Assembly: GCA_916048095.2 (NCBI GenBank)
Contig: OU696595.1
Coordinates: 886,795 to 950,794 of the forward strand
Length of the DNA stretch: 64,000 nucleotides
Reading direction: 5' to 3'
Origin: Sacculina carcini
Taxonomy: Eukaryota; Arthropoda; Thecostraca; Sacculinidae
Each line of letters opens with the position of its first letter. The first letter of the stretch is position 1. Shown here piece after piece: positions 11,221-19,710 of this stretch. A program made the position numbers and the translations under genes. The notes under the pieces are model-generated. The model searched no databases, was not told where the DNA came from, and saw only the letters and a list, made by a program, of their open reading frames with translations.

Positions 11221-12180
11221 ATCGGACCCTGATTGTATGAAAGCGTGAATCGAAATGAAGGAGCCCCACAACTTGCCGAGTCTCAAGAGAACCATGGGGC
11301 TACTGTCTCACTACGCCAAGTGGGTGCCAAAAATTCCGCTAATAGTTCGTCCGCTCATATTGACACCAAGTTTTCCCTTGTCAAAATAGGCTTCGGAAAC
11401 TTTGCACGCCTTGAAGAGGGAAATAGCCGATGCTTCACTTGCTGGAATAAACGATGATATGATATTTACTGTGAAAACCGATGCTTCAGCTGACGCTATA
11501 GCCGCCTCATTGACTCAGGAAGGGAAACCAGTGGCCTTCTTTGTCTGCGAATATGTATATTTTGAATATAGTTTATGAGTATAGGAGATTCTGATGAATA
11601 TAGCAGTCGCGACCCAGGATAAGTCGGCCGCTACTACGATCAAGTGTCTTTGTTCATTGTTCTCTGTTTGGGGACTACCTGAGTATATCAATTCGGATAG
11701 AAGGCCGGCATTTGTATCGACTGAGTACCAGACGCTTATGCATGAAAAGGGTGTGTTACTAGTTACTCTTCTTCCTATAACCCTCGCGGTAATGGGCAAG
11801 TGGAAAGGGCGAATGGAACTTTGTGGCGGACGATAAGTTTAGCGCTCGCATCTCGTGATCTACCGATTTAGGCGTGGGATTCAGTACTTGACGATGCGCT
11901 ACACAGCATGAGATCTTTGCTGTGTGTAGCCACCAACAAGACCCCACAGGAACGGATGTTTCTTCATCCTCGATAGGCGATGTACGGTGGAGCTCTTCCA
12001 TCATGGCTGAAAGTGAACGAAAACGTTTTGTTCAAACACTCTCTGAGAAGGTCAAAATACGAACCTGATACAGAGGAAGTACGAGTTTTACATGTAAATC
12101 TTCAGTGGATGAAAGTGCTCCACGCAGGAGGAAAGGAGTCAACTGTTCCGTTCAGACATCTGGCATGTTCATGACATCAG
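11221..12180 (+). pseudogene. Ty3-1 RNase H and integrase remnants
   Basis: Three-frame reading gives 'SLKRTMGLLSHYAKWVPK' (RT connection), 'FTVKTDASADAIAASLTQEG' (RNase H start), then an abrupt loss of most of RNase H and the integrase N-terminus. Next come 'CLCSLFSVWGLPEYINSDRR' (integrase core with the second Asp) and an altered stretch where the catalytic Glu should be. A C-terminal tail ends 'STVPFRHLACS' at 12174. The large deletion explains the short element. Confidence 0.7.
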
Positions 12181-12268
12181 ACATCCATTATTTCCTACAC
12201 GTTTGTTTTGTGTGTTCATGTACGCCCCCTTGAGGTTTCGCAGTCGTGTTGGTTTTGGTGGGGGAGAA

Positions 12269-12462
12269 TGTAGTGTAATTTGGGGAAATCCCAAAGTTGG
12301 TGTTGGCGGTTCTATATTAATCTTGTGTGTTGCGTATTTGGATGCTTTTATTTAGATGAGTGTGTGTGCTCGTGAATGAGTGGTCGTTTGTTAAATATTG
12401 CCAGGTTATTGATGTTTAATCTCGAATTGGTAATTGCAAAAGGTTCAATTGCATACATAACA
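12269..12462 (+). repeat. Ty3-1 3' LTR
   Basis: 194 bases, TG...CA, preceded by a polypurine tract at 12257-12268. Differs from the 5' LTR by only a few substitutions, so the insertion is younger than the LINE it interrupts. Confidence 0.93.
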
Positions 12463-12469
12463 GTCCCTC

Positions 12470-12656
12470 CAGAGCCGTAGTAACCGCCCCCCGTACCCCC
12501 CGGCCGGAGGGCCCCGAATGTTGTGGCGCCCCGTTGCTTCACGTATTATGTGATTATGTCTAATAAATACATTCATTATTTGGTGATTTATACATAATCG
12601 GGGCCCCAAGTGTTGCCTTCGGATGGGGGGACCCATAATTCCTCGCAACAGCTCTG
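12470..12656. mobile_element. Short GC-rich MITE, hAT-like
   Basis: 187-bp element with imperfect inverted ends: CAGAGCCGTAGTAACC at the left, and the complement of the right end starts CAGAGCTGTTGCGAGG. Both ends continue with a C-rich block and then GGGGCCCC-type sequence. GTCCCTC directly precedes it (12463-12469) and follows it (12658-12664), a 7-bp match compatible with a hAT 8-bp TSD. No coding. Its left TSD copy was later used as the target of Ty3-1. Confidence 0.7.
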
Positions 12657-12664
12657 AGTCCCTC

Positions 12665-13285
12665 AGCTACTAAACTGATGTATTGTTTTATCTTTTCAAT
12701 AATAAACTACTGTAATTCTTTATATTTTCATACGCCTCGCTCCTCTCAGAAACTCATGCAGTATGTCATTAATAAATCGTGTCGTTTCGTGTTTTCTCCT
12801 TCCAAATTTTGTCATACCTCACCCTATATCTACAAACTTCGATGGCTCCCGATCTTCCCTTGCATTCACTTTAAAATTTGATGTCTTCTTTATAAGCTTT
12901 TGCATGACCCCCGGCAACCTACGTACGTTTCCAAGCTTCTTACACTCTCTAATAACTTTCTTTCCCGTCCTCCACTTGCTTTATTCTGTCCACGAGCAAT
13001 CAATGAACCTACCTGGTCTAGTAAATCCTTCCCTTTCTATGCTCCACGTTTGTACAGCTCTCTTCCCTCCCATGTTATCTCCTTCACATCATTCTCATCG
13101 TTTTCCTTTTCTCTGCGCAATCATCTCTTTGATAAATCTTTTGATCATGACTCTCACTCTCTGACTCCTTACGCTTCGCTCTGGGCCATCATACCGTACG
13201 CGTCTCGCTTCATATATTTACTAGTAGTTTGTTTACTGCTTCTGCTTTCTTCTTACTGCCATGTTTCAATTCTGACACACTGTGT
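12665..13285 (+). pseudogene. LINE-1 RT relic, block 3 (C-terminus)
   Basis: 'LMYCFIFSIINYCNSLY' followed by 'VINKSCRFVFSPSKF' and 'SPYIYKLRWLPIFPCIHFKI' match the C-terminal region of CR1/L2-like RTs ('DYCNSL...LPKSL...LHWLPV..RI.FKI'). After a one-base shift near 12885 the sequence continues with 'APRLYSSLPSHVISF'. The same region is better preserved in the L2-like copy at 55244-56224, so the two belong to the same broad clade. Confidence 0.8.
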
Positions 13286-13780
13286 ACTGTAACACATTAC
13301 TTGCTATGGCCTATACTGTAACACATGACTTGCTATGTCCTATACTGTGACACATGACTTGCTATGTCCTATACTGTAACACATGACTTGCTATGTCCTA
13401 TACTGTAACACATGACTTGCTATGTCCTATACTGTAACACATGACTTGCTATGTCCTATACTGTAACACATTACTTGCTATGTCCTATACTGTAACACAT
13501 GACTTGCTATGTACTATACTGTAACACATTACTTGCTATGTCCTATACTGTAACACATGACTTGCTATGTCCTATACTGTAACACATTACTTGCTATGTC
13601 CTATACTGTAACACATTACTTGATATGTCCTATACTGTAACACATTACTTGCTATGTCCTATACTGTAACACATTACTTGCTATGTCCTATACTGTAACA
13701 CATGACTTGCTATGTACTATACTGTAACACATTACTTGCTATGTCCTATACTGTAACACATTACTTGCTATGTCCTATGC
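13286..13780. repeat. 29-bp minisatellite
   Basis: About 17 copies of a 29-base unit containing 'acacatgacttgctatgtcc' and 'tatactgta', with a frequent gac/tac variant that alternates in blocks. It starts at the 3' end of LINE-1. Confidence 0.96.
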
Positions 13781-13786
13781 TTTGAT

Positions 13787-14690
13787 GGCGGACGCCGTTA
13801 TTACAGCCCAAAGCTCCATGATAAGAAAAGTGCTTGCAAAATTGCCGGTATCACATTTTCGCATGGTAAAAGACCAGGTCACAGCAAGTTCTCTCTCGAC
13901 TGACTGCTTTCCCAAATCTGCAATCAGCTGAAGCTGCGTCTCCAGCTCACTTCAGCTGAGCTTCTGAGACGGCTGAAAGCCGAATTGGAATGGCGCAAGT
14001 CTTCAGAGTGGCTTGTGGACATCGAGGTTTTTTCTTCCAAACGATGCGAGGCACGAGATAATCGTGGAGACATTCCCAGCACATCTGCTTCTTCCTCTCC
14101 AGCTGTGACTCCGCGAATGACGAATCTCTAGTACGTCTCTAGTAAATGTCTCTTCTCTAATAAATGTCTCTAGTACGTGCCGCACATCAGCCTCATGACG
14201 TCAGCGAATGTCGCCGTGTTATCGGTATGATTAAGTTTCCCACCGCTTCATGCCTCATCTGGCACTCGCTATTTGGCATCTACACGCTGCAGTACATGAC
14301 ACCGCTCGCCAGTGGGGCTCCGAACAAACTACAGCATTTGAACAAGCCAATTGCGCTCTTGCAGCAGCTTCCCCTCTCTATTATCATCAGACGAACGGGT
14401 CCCCGCAACTGATGGCGAACACGTGAGACATCGCAGTCGGTGCGGTAGTACAGCCGTGTTAAAACGGAGTGTGGGTCCATTGACATGTAGCTCTCGTGTG
14501 TTTTATCCTGCGGGGACAAAATAATGCACAGGCGACAACAAACTATTGGCTATGAAAATGTTTCGTCACATGCTTGAGGGTCGCCCAGGCCTGCATGTAC
14601 TAACCGACCACATGCCGTCAATATACGCCTTTACTAGCAGCATCGAAAAATCGTCACGTGTGCAGCGGCATGTGACTCGATATATGTGGT
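13787..14690 (+). pseudogene. Ty3/Gypsy pol fragment (RNase H recognisable)
   Basis: From about 14285 one frame reads 'QWGSEQTTAFEQANCALAAA' then, past a stop, 'DIAVGAVVQP', the RT-connection and start of a Gypsy RNase H. From 14546 another frame gives 'MFRHMLEGRPGLHVLTDHMP', the conserved FRH-x-LEGR...TDHKP block. The part 13787-14180 may be gag/protease of the same element ('YSPKLHDKKSACK') but this is weak. Several stops and frameshifts. Both ends are truncated; the 3' end runs into a 10-bp tandem repeat. Confidence 0.6.
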
Positions 14691-14895
14691 TACATGTGGT
14701 TACATGTGGTTACATGTGGTTACATGTGGTTACATGTGGTTACATGTGGTAACATGTGGTTACATGTGGTTACATGTGGTTACATGTGGTTATTTGTGGT
14801 TACATGTGGTTATATGTGGTTACATGTGGTCACATGTGGTTACATGTGGTTACATGTGGTTACATGTGGATACATGTGGTTACATGTGGTTACAT
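14685..14895. repeat. 10-bp minisatellite (TACATGTGGT)
   Basis: About 21 copies of TACATGTGGT with few variants (aacatgtggt, tatttgtggt). It begins within the last codons of the RNase H relic, suggesting expansion of a short seed there. Confidence 0.97.
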
Positions 14896-15565
14896 GAAAC
14901 CTTGCTCTTAACTGCTTCTAACCGCGTGTTCTAGTATTGCGGGCCTTATTCAGACCACGACCTAAATTAAATAAATCACGATCAATAAAGTGACAGTATT
15001 TATTCACAATACGCTCGTGCATTTACTAAAAACTTGATAAACAATTTGCACCCCTTTAGCACATTATTATCATTATTATTGTTAAAATCACTAGCAAGGT
15101 GAAAATGCGAAGAACGTGGGAGAACAAATTTGCTAAAATGCATTTGTCAAATAGCCACAGTCCAGTTGTTGCTTTTCAAGGAAATTGTTGCCGAATTAAG
15201 GATAGCAAGTGTTACAAAACCTAGCACACATTCAATATCTGATCGCCAAAACATCAGCAAATATCACGAAAACAGCGCCTTGATTGTATATGTCTCATTT
15301 TGCGCGTTTCTACTATATTTGCATGAGAGTATGCGTGCATATGTTTATGTATGAGTGGAGTATGCGTGTTTGTTATGTATTTATGTGCGTGTGTGAGCAA
15401 TTGGCGATGTTTGTATGCGTGTGTGCTGTTGTGCTCATTGCGAGTTGTGTTTGAGTGTGTAGTTGGTGTTGGTGAGTTGTGTGTTAGCGTGTGGTTCTTG
15501 CGTGTACAGGCGTATTTTGTGAACAGTGTTGTAGTGCGACTTGTCATATTGGCTCCATCATTCTC
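14896..15565. other. No gene seen; GT-rich stretch
   Basis: 14900-15300 is plain AT-rich sequence. 15300-15545 is an imperfect purine/GT-rich run ('gtgtgagt', 'gcgtgtgtg') that gives artefactual Val/Cys-rich frames. No motif recognised. Confidence 0.6.
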
Positions 15566-16031
15566 ATCCATATATCACAAACTATTTAGACATAGAATAT
15601 TTGAAATTACCGACTTGGTTTCAAAATATGTGTTATTGTTACTGTTGTGTGTTCAACATTGTTGCTATTGTTCTCGTGTGTGTCAGTGTAGATATTGTTA
15701 CTTGTTAGTGTTATTGTTGTTGATGCGCAACTACACAACATTAACATGACCGCGCATCTGAATGCTACCAAAATATTTCATGAATATGATTACAATTATT
15801 TTTATTTGCCTTAATTTTGCTCATTTTCCCACAGGACTTGGAGTGAACGGTAATAAATCCACTACTTCACCTACACATAAAACACACACACACATACAAA
15901 CACGTACAATCCTTTACGACACGCATATTAAAGTAAGTGAAGGTTGTCAGTAATATTACGCACCTGAATATTTTCTACAAGATACGCATACAAACGAGCA
16001 ACACAGACACACACGAATAATTACTGAGCCA
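15566..16031 (+). mobile_element. Repeat 'X', copy 2
   Basis: 15566-15860 aligns with 816-1110 with few differences. 15880-16031 aligns with 1425-1570, so the TA-array region is missing. It ends in the 22-bp minisatellite like copy 1, which suggests that repeat X and the minisatellite form one unit. Confidence 0.7.
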
Positions 16032-16087
16032 ACGAGCAACCATACATACTCTTATGAGCAGCCATACATACTTTTATGAGCAACCAT
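16032..16087. repeat. 22-bp minisatellite, short copy
   Basis: Between two and three units of the same 22-base repeat as at 1567-1945. It ends exactly where the Polinton-like terminus begins. Confidence 0.85.
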
Positions 16088-16440
16088 AGTAGTAGAGTAC
16101 TACACTTTGTTACATTTGTTCACATTATCCCCCTTGCCCCTCCCCCCTCTGACGTCACCCCCCTCTGACGTCACACTTAACCTAACTTTTTTTAGTTTTT
16201 TTACCTAACTTTTTTAACCTAACCTAACTTTTTTTTCTTTTTTTTAACCTAACCTAACTTTTTTTTTAGTTTTTTAACCTAACATAACTTATTTTCTTAT
16301 TCTATACCTAACCCGACCCGACCTAACCTAACCTTTATTTTCTTTATTTCTTCATTCTATACCCAACCCAACCTAACCTAACTTTTATTTTCTTTATTTC
16401 ATACCTAACCTAACTTATTTTCCTTATTTTCAAATTTATA
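16088..16440 (+). repeat. Isolated Polinton-type terminal repeat
   Basis: Starts AGTAGTAGAGTAC, then 'cactttgttacatttgtt', a C-rich block and two copies of CTCTGACGTCA, followed by imperfect 'acctaacctaactttttt' units. This is the same order as the terminal inverted repeat at 26864-27419. No Polinton genes follow: at about 16440 it gives way to a tRNA-like segment. It is a truncated or recombined Polinton end. Confidence 0.7.
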
Positions 16441-16448
16441 AATATACA

Positions 16449-16531
16449 TACCTGACGGGTTTCGAACCGGGGTCCTCGCGTCTCCAAGCCAGCGTCTGCA
16501 GAGTTCGGCCACAGCAGCGTTTTACAGGGAT
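16449..16531 (-). ncRNA. tRNA-like segment (probable tRNA-derived SINE head)
   Basis: On the minus strand an A-box-like TGGCCGAACTCTGCAG is followed about 30 bases on by a perfect B-box-type GGTTCGAAACC inside a T-arm-like context. The acceptor ends do not pair convincingly, so it is not a functional tRNA. It overlaps the outer edge of the palindrome's left arm; the right arm retains only the A-box half (17530-17578). Confidence 0.5.
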
Positions 16532-16559
16532 GTGTAATAGGTGTATATATAGCGCTTGC

Positions 16560-16780
16560 TGATGGAACTAGACATATTTGTCTCTTTAGCGCCACATTTA
16601 TATTTAATAATCATTTTGTTTGTATTTTGTTTGTATTTATTTGTCTCTTTAGTGCTACATCTGCATTTAATAATCATTTTGTTTGTATTTTGTTTGTCTT
16701 CATTTGTCTCTTTAGCGCTACATAAGTATTTAATAATTATTTTGTTTATATTTAATTTTGTTTATCTATATTTGTCTCTT
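16560..16780 (+). repeat. ~62-bp tandem units inside palindrome arm
   Basis: Three consecutive units beginning 'tttgtctctttag', each followed by a c/g-rich hexamer and an 'aataatcattttgtttgta' run. Mirrored in 17277-17500 on the other strand. Confidence 0.8.
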
Positions 16781-16781
16781 T

Positions 16782-17015
16782 TGTGATGTAATGAGAAATA
16801 ACGAAGGCACAAACAACAACAATATGGTTTCACAATACACCTGCACGCCCGTGCAGACAAGTCACTCAATACTACCCCCGAGAACCACTTCACATTAAAC
16901 GCAGTAACACCCACACGGCACCATCTCATGCACGACACTCCCGATTCATGATCATATCGCTCCGCAATACGCATACACACAGACATACATACACATACAT
17001 ATACACACACACTGC
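16782..17015 (+). repeat. Ty3-A-type LTR fragment, left arm
   Basis: Starts TGTGATGTAATGAG, as do the Ty3-A LTRs at 26048 and 41837, and runs parallel to them for about 235 bases. The inverted twin is 17042-17275. The LTR 3' half is absent from both arms. Confidence 0.85.
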
Positions 17016-17041
17016 ACGCGCCACTTCCTCAACCGAATAAG

Positions 17042-17275
17042 GCAGTGTGTGTATATGTATGTGTATGTATGTCTGTGTGTATGCGTATTGCGGAGCGATA
17101 TGATCATGAATCGGGAGTGTTGTGCATGAGATGGTGTCGTGTGGGTGTTACTGCGTTTAATGTGAAGTGGTTCTCGGGGGAGTATTGAGTGACTTGTCTG
17201 CACGGGCGTGCAGGTGTATTGTGAAACCATATTGTTGTTGTTTGTGCCTTCGTTATTTCTCATTACATCACAAAA
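17042..17275 (-). repeat. Ty3-A-type LTR fragment, right arm
   Basis: Inverted copy of 16782-17015; together they form the centre of the palindrome. Confidence 0.85.
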
Positions 17276-17578
17276 GAGACAAATATAGATAAACAAAATT
17301 AAATATAAACAAAATAATTATTAAATACTTATGTAGCGCTAAAGAGACAAATGAAGACAAACAAAATACAAACAAAATGATTATTAAATGCAGATGTAGC
17401 ACTAAAGAGACAAATAAATACAAACAAAATACAAACAAAATGATTATTAAATATAAATGTGGCGCTAAAGAGACAAATATGTCTAGTTCCATCAGCAAGC
17501 GCTATATATACACCTATTACACATCCCTGTAAAACGCTGCTGTGGCCGAACTCTGCAGACGCTGGCTTGGAGACGCGA

Positions 17579-18398
17579 ATTTAAAGTGGAAAACTAATAT
17601 AAAAGTGAAATACACTAATTGCAAATATAAATATTTTTAGTAATGGTCGCAATAATGCTCTTTACATTGTTTCAATGGAACTTGTTATCAAATAGCACGT
17701 GCTACAGCTTGTATATTAGTGTGGGCGTAAACACGTGTGAATGTGTGAATGCCCCCGTCATCCCATATGTAGCACCCTGTGCCCACAGTCTTATAAATGT
17801 CAAACGTGGAAAAATGGCGCTATCTCACGCTCTGAAAATCACGTGCTAATTCCTGTTCAAGTAAATGCGTACTGTCAAGTGCTACAGTGCAGTGTCTGGT
17901 ATAGAGAGCTCACACATAGTACTATACCACGCTCCAAACATCTCACGACACCCTCCGGTTCGTAGACATTTCCTAAAATGGAATTACGCTATCCTTCGTA
18001 CCCGAAGACGTCTAAATATCGAGTAGAACAGATATTAAGGTGAAGATCAATTGCTAAATCCTAACAGCAGAAATTTTAACATTTCTTGATCTTCAGATCC
18101 ATATATCACAAACTATTTCGACATAGAATATTTGAAATTACCGACTTGGTTTCAAAATATGTGTTATTGTTACTGTTGTGTGTTCAACATTGTTGCTATT
18201 GTTGTCGTGTGTGTCAGTGTAGATATTGTTACTTGTTAGTGTTATTGTTGTTGATGCGCAACTACACAACATTCACATGACCGCGCATCTGAATGCTACC
18301 AAAATATTTTATGAATACGATTAGAATTATTTTTATTTGCCTTAATTTTGAACATGTTCCCACAGATCGTGTATCTGCAGTGGACGGTAATAAACCCA

Positions 18399-18437
<39 letters not shown>

Positions 18438-18957
18438 GCACTGCACAAATCTTGATTAAAAATATTTATTGTCTGTCTAACAAGCCATGGCTTGACAGAC
18501 TATATTGCCTCTGATGTTTTCGTTATTTTGTGTATGGAATGACGCTATCCTTCGTACCCTAAGACGTCTAAATATCGAGTAGAACAGATATTAAGGTGAA
18601 GATCAATTGCTAAATCCTAACAGCAGAAATTTTGACATTTCTTGATCATCAGACCTAATATTCCATCTCTTTTCCTATTTTATCCTCATATATACCGTTT
18701 TTGTGACTCTTATCTGCAAAAAGTAACCAAACTTCGTGGTAAAGTGACCTAATAACAAGAAAAATAACAAAAGGTAACCTTACGATAAAATGTAACCTAA
18801 AAGCAAAAAAAGTAACCTAACGATGAAAAAGTAACTTTTGGTAACCAAAAACTTTATTAATTATTATCGTACACAACTTTTTCATGCAGTTCTAGGCATC
18901 GTATGAAAAAGTGACCCTTAACTGAAAAATTAATATTATTAACTTTTGACAGCCCTA
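17579..18957 (+). repeat. hAT-like family, copy 2 (3' part)
   Basis: Begins at a breakpoint with the palindrome. 17579-18096 matches 307-815 almost perfectly. It ends with TTTTGACAGCCCTA at 18944-18957, the inverted counterpart of the TAGGGCTGTCAAAA start seen at 46159. Repeat X is inserted at 18097-18533 between two 119-bp copies of the host repeat. No coding. Confidence 0.75.
18097..18533 (+). mobile_element. Repeat 'X', copy 3, between 119-bp direct repeats
   Basis: Same sequence as 816-1375 but with a much shorter TA run, and cut off at 'gttattttgtgt' before the A-rich tail. It is bordered by 17978-18096 and 18534-18652, which are 119-base direct repeats of the hAT-like host sequence with only a handful of mismatches. 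Confidence 0.75.
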
Positions 18958-19057
18958 ATTATGAGCAACCATACATACTATTATGAGCAGCCATAGATAC
19001 TCTTATGAGTAACCATACATGCACTTATGAGCCACACATGCACACATACTCTTATGA
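18958..19057. repeat. 22-bp minisatellite, third copy
   Basis: About four degenerate units between the 3' end of one hAT-like copy and the 5' end of another. Confidence 0.85.
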
Positions 19058-19058
19058 G

Positions 19059-19710
19059 TAGAGCTATCAAAAAAGTAATCTAAAAATATAAAAATTAATC
19101 TCATTTTCGGGAAAAAGTAACCTGAAAATGTAACCTAAAAGTATTCATGTGCTCCTTCGAAAAATTTTTGCTAATGCCCACAAAGCTTATTTTCTCCTCT
19201 TAGGCTTTGGTGACATTTCTACAACAAAACACCAAAATCATCCCAATACGGGCAGAAAACAAAGCTAATGCATTAATTTATATTCATCAAGACAATCAAA
19301 TTTGTGAACTGCATAATTATTTCATATGACTGTGCGGTACCTTTGTCGAGTTGTCACGTAATTCAGCTTGTTTCTGTGCGTCAATATGAATGTCTGTGTG
19401 TGCGTGAACATTGTTCGTGTGTTTGTGCGCACGTCTGCATGTGAGAATAATTTGCTGAATATTATTATAAGGGGTACTGATTTGACTCTTGAGCTTAACC
19501 TTGGGAAAATGACACAGTCTCACGCTGCAAACATCCCATGATATTTCCCGTCTCGTGCATATTGACAATTGTTACTGTGCAGTATCGAGTATAAAGAGCT
19601 CATACATTGTACTATCCCACACTCCAAACATGTACTCTGGCTCATGTCAATTTCTTAATATGAAGAGAATCAATCCAGCGTATCTGTAGTGTCTATGGTG
19701 ATCCATTATT
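19059..19710 (+). repeat. hAT-like family, copy 3 (diverged 5' part)
   Basis: Starts TAGAGCTATCAAAA, a diverged version of the family terminus, followed by the 'aaaagtaacct' words. It continues with sequence related to 575-690 ('agagctcatacattgtacta'). Much more diverged than copies 1 and 2, so the family had several rounds of activity. Confidence 0.6.

Larger units (their letters stand above)
8987..12462 (+). mobile_element. Ty3-1: small Ty3/Gypsy-like LTR retrotransposon, internally deleted
   Basis: The direct repeats at 8987-9181 and 12269-12462 both start TGTAGTG and end CATAACA. They are flanked by a 5-bp duplication GTCCC (8982-8986 and 12463-12467). Internal order is gag, zinc knuckles, protease, RT, then remnants of RNase H and integrase. 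A purine tract 'ggtgggggagaa' precedes the 3' LTR. Stops, a frameshift and internal deletions (total only 3.5 kb) show it is dead. It inserted exactly into the TSD of the neighbouring MITE. Confidence 0.93.
1960..13285 (+). mobile_element. LINE-1: degenerate CR1/Rex1/L2-like LINE split by nested insertions
   Basis: Reading across the inserts gives ORF1 with zinc knuckles (2004-2750), an endonuclease relic (about 2910-3655), and an RT split into three blocks (about 4430-4987, 8734-8986 and 12665-13170). The RT frame is restored at both insertion sites once the inserts and one TSD copy are removed: 'RTD' at 4975-4987 joins 'IISDISSW' from 8731, and 'FLGRP' at 8986 joins 'SATKLMYC' from 12662. 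The element is full of stops and frameshifts and is surely dead. Clade assignment rests on RT motifs only. Confidence 0.85.
16476..17578. repeat. 1.1-kb palindrome (arms about 540 bp, 26-bp spacer)
   Basis: 16476-17015 and 17042-17578 are inverted copies with very few differences. The two arms encode the same spurious 76-residue frame in opposite directions. Each arm holds half a tRNA-like head, three ~62-bp 'tttgtctctttag' units, and the first ~235 bases of a Ty3-A type LTR. The spacer is 17016-17041. The left arm continues outward into the Polinton-type terminus, the right arm into the hAT-like repeat. Confidence 0.93.

Noticed and set aside
13286-13780. Regular 29-bp repeats resembling a CRISPR array
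   Set aside because: The units are directly tandem with no spacers, the sequence is eukaryotic and no cas genes exist. Same for the 22-, 10- and 31-bp arrays.
16449-16531. Functional tRNA gene
   Set aside because: Box A and box B are tRNA-like but the acceptor and anticodon stems do not pair properly. A tRNA-derived SINE head is more likely.
16556-17498. Two identical 76-residue frames in opposite directions as a gene pair
   Set aside because: They are the same ~62-bp tandem units read from the two arms of the palindrome; the hydrophobic protein is an artefact.
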